The notes beneath the pieces were generated by a model. It made no database searches. It saw only the letters and a list, made by a program, of their open reading frames with translations, and had not been told where the DNA came from. Shown here in pieces: positions 50,401 to 59,400 of a stretch of DNA of 64,000 nucleotides. A program made the position numbers and the translations under genes. The number at the start of each line of letters is the position of its first letter. The first letter of the stretch is position 1. The DNA comes from Rugalucina vietnamica (taxonomy: Eukaryota; Mollusca; Bivalvia; Lucinida; Lucinidae): NCBI GenBank assembly GCA_964017185.1, contig OZ024876.1:34635278-34699277 (forward strand), in the 5' to 3' direction.

Positions 50401-53400
50401 GCTTGTGCTTCCAAAGCAATGCTTGTACGCTACCGACTGACCATCTGATTACTGGTTAACCGCTCAGGTCTGACCCAGCTCACTCAGGTCTGAGCCTGCC
50501 TAGGAAAAGTGGTTTAAGTCAAATCATCCATACGTATAAGCCTTATTGGTTAGGTTGGGTGGTTATATTTGAAGCACTTTTGGATGTCATGATGTACTAA
50601 TTTTGGGTAAATGTCTCATAAAATGGAGGCAGCGTCTCGACATGACCATAGCTGTTGACTGTGACATTAAGCATAAATTCAAACAAACAATCTGAGCGGT
50701 ATTGTGAGAAAACCAACAATCTGCATATGCAAAAAACAAAGACGCAAATCAGATTCGCAGTAACCGCGAAGCTGATCAGTGCCTTTGTATTTGCTACACA
50801 GAAAGTACAATTCCTTTACTTCCTAAATCCAAAATTTTAAGTTTCTAGCCATCTTCTATGAGTGTATAGACCAGATTGTGTCAGACCTGTTCAAAAAGCA
50901 CCTTGTGTGTTTTCTCATGACGCAGCTCATCATTACTTTGCCGATGTCATGATCAGGTTCTCATTACTTGAGCCGCAGCATGAGAAAACCATCAAATTGC
51001 ATATGCGAAAACAAAGACGCAGATCAGCTGTGCAGTAACTGCACAGCTGATCAGCACCATTGCTTTCGCTACATAGATAGTGCAATTCCTCTTCTACTTA
51101 TATCCAAAATTTCAAGCTTCTAGCCTGCTCCTTTGACTGTACAGGCTTGTTTATGTCAGACCTGGTCGGAACAATAAATTGTTATTTTTTCCATGCAAAG
51201 GCTCAGTTGTCAGAGGCTAGTAACACATGAAATTAAATAAACAGTTTAACACACAAAAAGTCTCTTTGCAGTGTATCGAGATGCTGGTCCATCCTCGGCA
51301 GCCGGGGTTGCCATGCAACCGTCACCTAGCAACATTCCACGACGGTCCCCGGCCCAGAGTGCAGCTCTACGACAGTTGAAACCAATGAAACAGAGAGTGG
51401 GCTACTTACAACAACAGGTTGGGGAAAAATTGCTATCCATTACGAAAACTTGCCCATGCAATATACAGAAATTTTTTAAATGAAAATTTTTATTTAAAAA
51501 AATAAAAAATTGATATTTTCCTTATTTTTGCTGAAAACATAGATTGTGGGTACACGTTGGAACCGCCTTGTGTGTTTTGGATCAAAAATAAGAAAAATAG
51601 GTATACCCCTCCAGGACCATACCCCAGTTTTACTTTACAAAATTGGGGTTCGAGGCGGTATACTTTTCAAGGACATGTTTTCCTGATGAAACAGGATATT
51701 GAAAATGTTATAAAAAAAAGTGAACAATATAATAACTATTTGAAGAGGGGGCCTAATTGAACAAGTCCAATCCTCTTTTCGCCATAGCTCAAAAGGAAGT
51801 GTGTCTAATTTATGTTGAAGTTGACCTGCAATAGATTATTCCTTTCATGAACATTGGTCATAAAAATATTTTGATAGCCATTCTTGTTCACTGATTTAAA
51901 GCCCCGTTTACACATTCACGGTTTTCTCTACGATTCACCACGATTCACCCCGATTTCTCATGGTCAGAAAAATCGGGGTGGACCGGGATGAATCGTGGCG
52001 AAAAGTGGAAATATTCAATGTCACTACGATTCCAGTAAGAATGTCTACGATATTAATACGGTGTCTGTAAGGTATCGCTACGAATCAATGACGGTTCATG
52101 ACGGCAACGCTACGGTCAATGAGGATTAACCACGGTGGCACAACGAATGCTCACGGTGCTTGTACGGTTTGATACGGTACTAGTACGATTCACGGCGGTA
52201 GCCGTCATGGCCAATCGTGGAGCTCCGTAGCGAAACCGTGGATGATTCGTAGGACAACCGTTCACAATTCGTGGTGAATCGTGGGAGTTCGTGGTGTCAA
52301 AGATTCCACGGCATCGCTACGGAGCTCCAAGATTGGCTACGATCTCTCACGAATAGCCGCGAATATAGCTACGGTGTCAGTACGAATAAGCACGATTCCG
52401 CTACGGTTGTGCTACGAACTAGGCCACGCCCAATTACCACCACGATTCTCCACGGTACGCCACGAATGTTTTAAACAGTTTAAAACTTCCGTAGCGTTGC
52501 CGTAGAGTTTCCCGAATCATCACGATTCATCAAGATTCACCACCATTCACCACGGTTATACTACGAATGACCACGGTACACCAGGGTACACGACGATTTT
52601 ACAAATCTTGGCGAATCGTAGCGGCACCGTAGCCAAAAATCGTGAATGTGTAAACGGGGCTTAAGAGAGCATTTGTCAGTTAGTGTTGGAAGAATCATGC
52701 AGAATGGACATGTAGCGAAAACAACAACGCAGATCAGCTGTGCAGTTACTGCACAGTCGATCTGCATCTTTGTTTTCACATATGCAGATTGTTGGTTTTC
52801 TCACGCGAAGGCTCAAGACAGATCAGACACACTAAGTGAGCCACTGCATGAATAAGCCAACAATTTGCATATGCGAAGCTGATCAGCGCCTTTGTTTTCG
52901 CTAAACAGATAGTACAATGATCAATCCGTCTACTTCTTAAATCCGAAATTTCAAGTTCCTAGCCTGTTTCTGTGACTGTACAGGCTGGTTTGTGTCGGAC
53001 CTGGTTTGAACCCAAATTGTTGGTTTTCGCACTCACAGGCTCAAATCTGAGCCTTTATTGTCCCTACATTATATGAGCCGCGACGCGAGAAAACCGGTCT
53101 TCGGGATTTCCGACCAGGTCCGACACAAACCGGGCTGTACAGTCTCAGAAGCAGGCTAGAAGCTTGAAATTTCGGATATAAGAAGAAGAGGAAATATACT
53201 ATCCTTGTAGCGAAAACAAAGACGCTGATCAGCTTCGCGGTTACCGCGAAGCTGATCTGCGCCTTTGTTTTCGCCTAGGCAAAAATCCGGTTTTCTCACG
53301 ATGCGGCTCATATTTTAGGTGATGACTCTACGTGATTCCCGAGCTGCAGCCCTGAAGAATATCGAAGAACTGAAAGAGACCAATCAGCAACTGCAATCTG

Positions 53401-56400
53401 ATCTAAATCTGGCCAGTCAGAGGCTAAAAGTCTCCAAGCATAGTATACAGGTAAGAACTGATAGAGACCAATCAGCAACTGCAATCTGATCTGAATCTGG
53501 CCAATCAGAGGCTAAAAGTCTCCAAGCATAGTATACAGGTAAGAACTGATAGAGACCAATCAGCAACTGCAATCTGATCTAAATCTGGCCAATCAGAGGC
53601 TAAAAGTCTCCAAGCATAGTATACAGGTAAGAACTGATAGAGACCAATCAGCAACTGCAATCTGATCTAAATCTGGCCAATCAGAGGCTAAAAGTCTCCA
53701 AGCATAGTATACAGGTAAGAACTGATAGAGACCAATCAGCAACTGCAATCTGATCTGAATCTGGCCAATCAGAGGCTAAAAGTCTCCAAGCATAGTATAC
53801 AGGTAAGAACTGATAGAGACCAATCAGCAACTGCAATCTGATCTGAATCTGGCCAATCAGAGGCTAAAAGTCTCCAAGCAAAGTATACAGGTAAGAACTG
53901 AAAGAGACCAATCAGAAACTGCAATCTGATCTAAATCTGGCCAATCAGAGGCTTAAAGTCTCCAAACATATCAGAGGCTTAAAGTCTCCAAGCATAGTAT
54001 ACAGGTAAGAAATGATAGAGACCAATCAGCAACTGCAATCTGATCTAAACCTGGCCAATCAGAGGCTGAAAGTCTCCAAGCATAGTATACAGGTAAGAAA
54101 TGATAGAGTCCAATCAGCAACTGCAATCTGATCTAAATCTGGCCAATCAGAGGCTAAAAGTCTCCAAGCATAGTATACAGGTAAGAACTGAAAGAGACCA
54201 ATCAGCAACTGCAATCTGATCTAAATCTGGCCAATCAGAGGCTAAAAGTCTCCAAGCATAGTATACAGGTAAGAACTGATAGAGACCAATCAGCAACTGC
54301 AATCTGATCTAAATCTGGCCAGTCAGAGGCTAAAAGTCTCCAAGCATAGTATACAGGTAAGAACTGATAGAGACCAATCAGCAACTGCAATCTGATCTAA
54401 ATCTGGCCAATCAGAGGCTAAAAGTCTCCAAGCATAGTATACAGGTAAGAACTGATAGAGACCAATCAGCAACTGCAATCTGATCTAAATCTGGCCAATC
54501 AGAGGCTAAAAGTCTCCAAGCATAGTATACAGGCAGAGATATATACTATACAGAGATTTGAAACTGCTATTGAACATCGATATTTGCCCCCGCTATGACT
54601 GTCGCTCAGGTAGACAGGTAAATCGAGGGAAAAAATCAATATTTTTATCGGCCGCTGAATCTGTTCTGAAAGTTTGTATATTAGCAAAAATATATTGTTA
54701 ATATTTTCTTCGTTTGGTTCGCTATTATCTAGATGATAGTAGAAATATTTATTTTTGTTAAATAGGCCTTCGAATTTCCAACAAATAGATACTAAACACG
54801 CCCGGTATCTTTGTTAAAAAGAGTTATTTATTTACGGTTGATAATTTATATAATTATTATCCTTTGTCCTACGATTTGTAAAAGCCGTTGTTGTTGTTTT
54901 TTTCTCCCACAAATTAATACGTTTTTAATTATGCTTATTATCTACGCGACTGGACACATTTGAAACAATTATTTACGGATTATCTTTAGACACAACGGGC
55001 AGTTCTTTGACACATCGAGTCTATCTATCGAGTTCAATGAAGAATACCGCCAATATAATTCAATTTTGCACTTCATTTTGTTGGTCTTATTTTACACTTT
55101 TCTTTACAAAACGGGCAGTGGTGGGACGGATTATTTGAATTTAATGGACTCAGTCAGGCATGAACTCGAACATTCTTCTTTTTTCTCTATCTTTCATTCT
55201 TGCATTCATGTATAATCTAAGAAGTCGCCGCCGGATTTCAAAAGAAAAAATGACACTTTTATTACCAGCTTACCGTATTGCACCAAGCAATACCTGTTGA
55301 TTCAGTGACTAAGAAGTAACCACCGGATTTCAAAAGATAAAATGACACTTTTATTACCAGCTACCTGTATTGCACCGTGCAATACCTGTTGATTCGGTGA
55401 CTTGTTTGATCTTCGCACTTATGTCACGTTGCAGGCACGTGCCGCATTAATTAATAACCGATACCACACACATTGTCCACACACTTTATTGAAGATCGTA
55501 TTCGGAAACATAATTAAAAAAAAAAAAACAGTAGGAAAAAATTATCATAAACTATAGGCCAACATTCAACCACACTTTTCTTGCCCTGTTAGCTCTCATC
55601 ATGGTATAGTCATACTCAAAATTTTGAAAAGAATAATACTCTAGCTGTTTATGTACACTTGCCCGTGCTCTGAGCAACGTTTTTTTTTTTTTTCAATAGC
55701 TGCGATGGTGTCTGTTTTTAAGTGCGGTCTCGCAGTTTTCACATTGCACGAAAATTCAACAATGGGATGCTTTCCACACCTGAGATGATGATCAGAAATT
55801 GATCGACTCAGTTTATGAAAATAGATAAAAAGCATCAAAGTCAAAATGCAATCCGCATATCAGAACGTCATTTTTTCTTCTCGAATCCGGGCCTTACCTA
55901 TTTTCTCCTGCACTTTGCTACGCAAATGTCATTTCTTCTTTTGTAACTATTTTTATTTCGAAAAATGTAGAAACTAATTTTTATGTCGTCCCCATCACAT
56001 TTCCGGGCATGGCTATCCCAAATCCTATCCCGGGCACGTGAGATTGGGAGGGTGTGTGGTTATAAATACAAAAATCATAAATTATCGATCAAATAGACAA
56101 CCGATCACCCAGAGATCATCTGTAAAACATAATATGTCATTCTGCATTCAAATGTAACCTTTTTGGTCTTATTTGCAATGCAAAACAATGTGTAGAAAAA
56201 AATCTCCATTTTGACTCCATAGCGGCGAAAAGGTGGGAAAAACAGCTGATTCATTTGGACGATTTGACACTTTCAAAATTACCCAAACCGTATCGAAGGG
56301 CAATAAAACGATTTGTAAGACATTGTTCTTTGAGAAAATTGATGTTGTTTGTCAAAGAAAAGTCATTCATCGAAACCTTTTGATAAAAAAAATTACACAT

Positions 56401-59400
56401 CGTTTTGAGATCGGACCAAACCGTTTTTGCTTAAATGACAAAAATTGTCAATATTTATACGATCGTAAGACAAACACAGTCATAGATTGTGTGCATATCA
56501 ACAAATAAAACGATTTTTATGCCTTTCTTCTTTCATATTTTGTTGTTTAAAGATTACCTAGCCTTTTAGTTACAACGCCTTTTAGTCAAAAAGTACCGAC
56601 TATAATCCGCTTGGTCGCCATTTTGAAACGCCGAACAAGAAATTAGGTGTTTTATCAACGTATAATTAACAATCAAAAATCCAATAAAAACACTACAAAC
56701 ATCAAAATCTGGTTCCTAAATCAAATATTAAATATTAACAGTTTCTATTGAATAAAATATTATCTCATCGGATGTATGAAATTGCCAATGAACGCCGATA
56801 TTTATAGCATTGGTTTTGTCTCCGAAACAATATGGCGGCGGATCGTAAGTGGCGCCACAGGTACACGCGCGACAATCATTAAGTGGCCGCTAGGTGGACT
56901 TTCTAATCTCTTCATCTTTATCTCAGATACAGGTAAGAACTGATAGAGACCAATCAGCAACTGCAATCTGATCTAAATCTGGCCAATCAGAGGCTAAAAG
57001 TCTCCAAGCATAGTATACAGGTAAGAACTGATAGAGACCAATCAGCAACTGCAATCTGATCTAAATCTGGCCAATCAGAGGCTAAAAGTCTCCAAGCATA
57101 GTATACAGGTAAGAACTGATAGAGACCAATCAGCAACTGCAATCTGATCTAAATCTGGCCAATCAGAGGCTAAAAGTCTCCAAGCATAGTATACAGGTAA
57201 GAACTGATAGAGACCAATCAGCAACTGCAATCTGATCTAAATCTGGCCAATCAGAGGCTAAAAGTCTCCAAGCATAGTATACAGGTAAGAACTGAAAGAG
57301 ACCAATCAGCAACTGCAATCTGATCTAAATCTGGCCATTCAGAGGCTAAAAGTCTCCAAGCATAGTATACAGGTAAGAACTGAAAGAGACCAATCAGCAA
57401 CTGCAATCTGATCTAAATCTGGCCAATCAGAGGCTAAAAGTCTCCAAGCATAGTATACAGGTAAGAACTGAAAGAGACCAATCAGAAACTGCAATCTGAT
57501 CTAAATCTGGCCAATCAGAGGCTGAAAGTCTCCAAGCATAGTATACAGGTAAGAACTGAAAGAGACCAATCAGAAACTGCAATCTGATCTAAATCTGGCC
57601 AATCAGAGGCTAAAAGTCTCCAAGCATAGTATACAGGTAAGAACTGATAGAGACCAATCAGCAACTGCAGTCTGATCTAAACCTGGCCAATCAGAGGCTA
57701 AAAGTCTCCAAGCATAGTATACAGGTAAGAACTGAAAGAGACCAATCAGCAACTGCAATTTGATCTAAATCTGGCCAATCAGAGGCTAAAAGTCTCCAAG
57801 CATAGTATACAGGTAAGAACTGATAGAGACCAATCAGCAACTGCAATCTGATCTAAACCTGGCCAATCAGAGGCTGAAAGTCTCCAAGCATAGTATACAG
57901 GTAAGAACTGAAAGAGACCAATCAGCAACTGCAATCTGATCTGAATCTGGCCAATCAGAGGCTGAAAGTCTCCAAGCATAGTATACAGGTAAGAACTGAA
58001 AGAGACCAATCAGCAACTGCAATCTGATCTAAACCTGGCCAATCAGAGGCTGAAAGTCTCCAAGCATAGTATACAGGTAAGAACTGATAGAGACCAATCA
58101 GCAACTGCAGTCTGATCTGAATCTGGCCAATCAGAGGCTAAAAGTCTCCAAGCATAGTATACAGGTAAGAACTGATAGAGACCAATCAGCAACTGCAGTC
58201 TGATCTGAATCTGGCCAATCAGAGGCTGAAAGTCTCCAAACATAGTATACAGGTAAACATCAAGGTTATACATGTAGTTAGAGATTATCACATGGGCATT
58301 TTGGTTATCGCCCACAGTATCAACCCGAGACTCCGTTATCAAGCCTGAGGGTTGATGCTAAGGGTGATGACCAAAATGTCCATCTTATAATCTGATCTTC
58401 CAAATTTTCTATTCAAAGACTTTGTATTTTGAAATGCGATAAATATCCATTTCCATGTTGAAAAAAGAAAATGACGTCATGAAAGCTTCCTCTTAAAATA
58501 AAGTCATTATTATTATTATGAAAATGAATAACGTCATTTAACCTGACGTCACATTTTCCGTGGCACAACATTCGCATGCGGGCATGATAACCTCTCCGTT
58601 CAAAACACATAATTTCTGGTTATCAGCCCGCCCATGCTGATAACCAGAGGGCGAAAGACACATTATCACTTAGGCAAACTTGAGGTTATCGCAGGAAATA
58701 TAGTTCTAAGTATGTGATAAGTAGATGGAATAGCAGGGGACAGGAAACTCCGTACCAAATTTGAAAATGCAAATTTTATTGTGTGAAAACACAATTGTGT
58801 AATTGTGTTATGTCGAGACGTTGCCTCCATTTTATGAGCCACCACATGGGAAACCAACAATCTGCATAGGTGAAAACAAAGGCGTAGATCAGCTTCACAG
58901 TAACTTAACACACAAAAAGTCTCTTTGCAGTGTATCGAGATGCCCATGTTATAATCTGTTTATTACATCTTTTAAATCTTCATTTCCAAAGCTTTGTGTT
59001 TAGAATTGCGAAAAAAAAACAAGTTGATTTCTGCGTTGAAAAGAAAATGGCACTATAAATATGACGTAACAATGACACAACGTCATTAAAGCTGACGTCA
59101 CATACACTGTGGGCATGATAACCTATCTCCCTTCAAAATACATGATTTCTGGTTATCGGCCCGCCCATGCTGATAACCAGAGGGCGGGAAACACATTATC
59201 ACATATGCAAACTTGAGGTTATCGCTGGATATATAGGTCAAAGTATGTGATAAGTAGATGGAATAACAGGGGACAGGAAACTCCGTACCAAATTCGAAAA
59301 TACAAATTTTAATATGTGAAAACATTTGAGCCACCGCATGGGAAACCAACAATCTGCATAGGCGAAAACAAAGGCGTAGATCAGCTTCACAGTAACTGTG

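Larger units (their letters stand above)
58384..59327. repeat. Two copies of a ~400-bp segment
   Basis: 58384-58835 and 58944-59327 share GCCCGCCCATGCTGATAACC, GTGATAAGTAGATGGAATA and GGGGACAGGAAACTCCGTAC. Each carries a TTATC...GATAA stem. M1 follows both copies in the same place, so M1 was probably duplicated with the segment. Confidence 0.8.

Noticed and set aside
56233-56508. Small gene of 91 codons in the 2.39-kb insertion
   Set aside because: No recognised domain, begins without a clear ATG context, AT-rich composition like its surroundings; not supported as a gene.
53451-58256. Each 88-bp unit as a separate alternative exon
   Set aside because: Units have no polypyrimidine tract plus AG before the coding-like part, 88 nt would break the frame, and exon 22 already continues exon 21 in phase.
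57779-58342. Minus-strand open frames with repeated LPVYYAWRL
   Set aside because: They are the 88-bp array read backwards; period is not a multiple of three.
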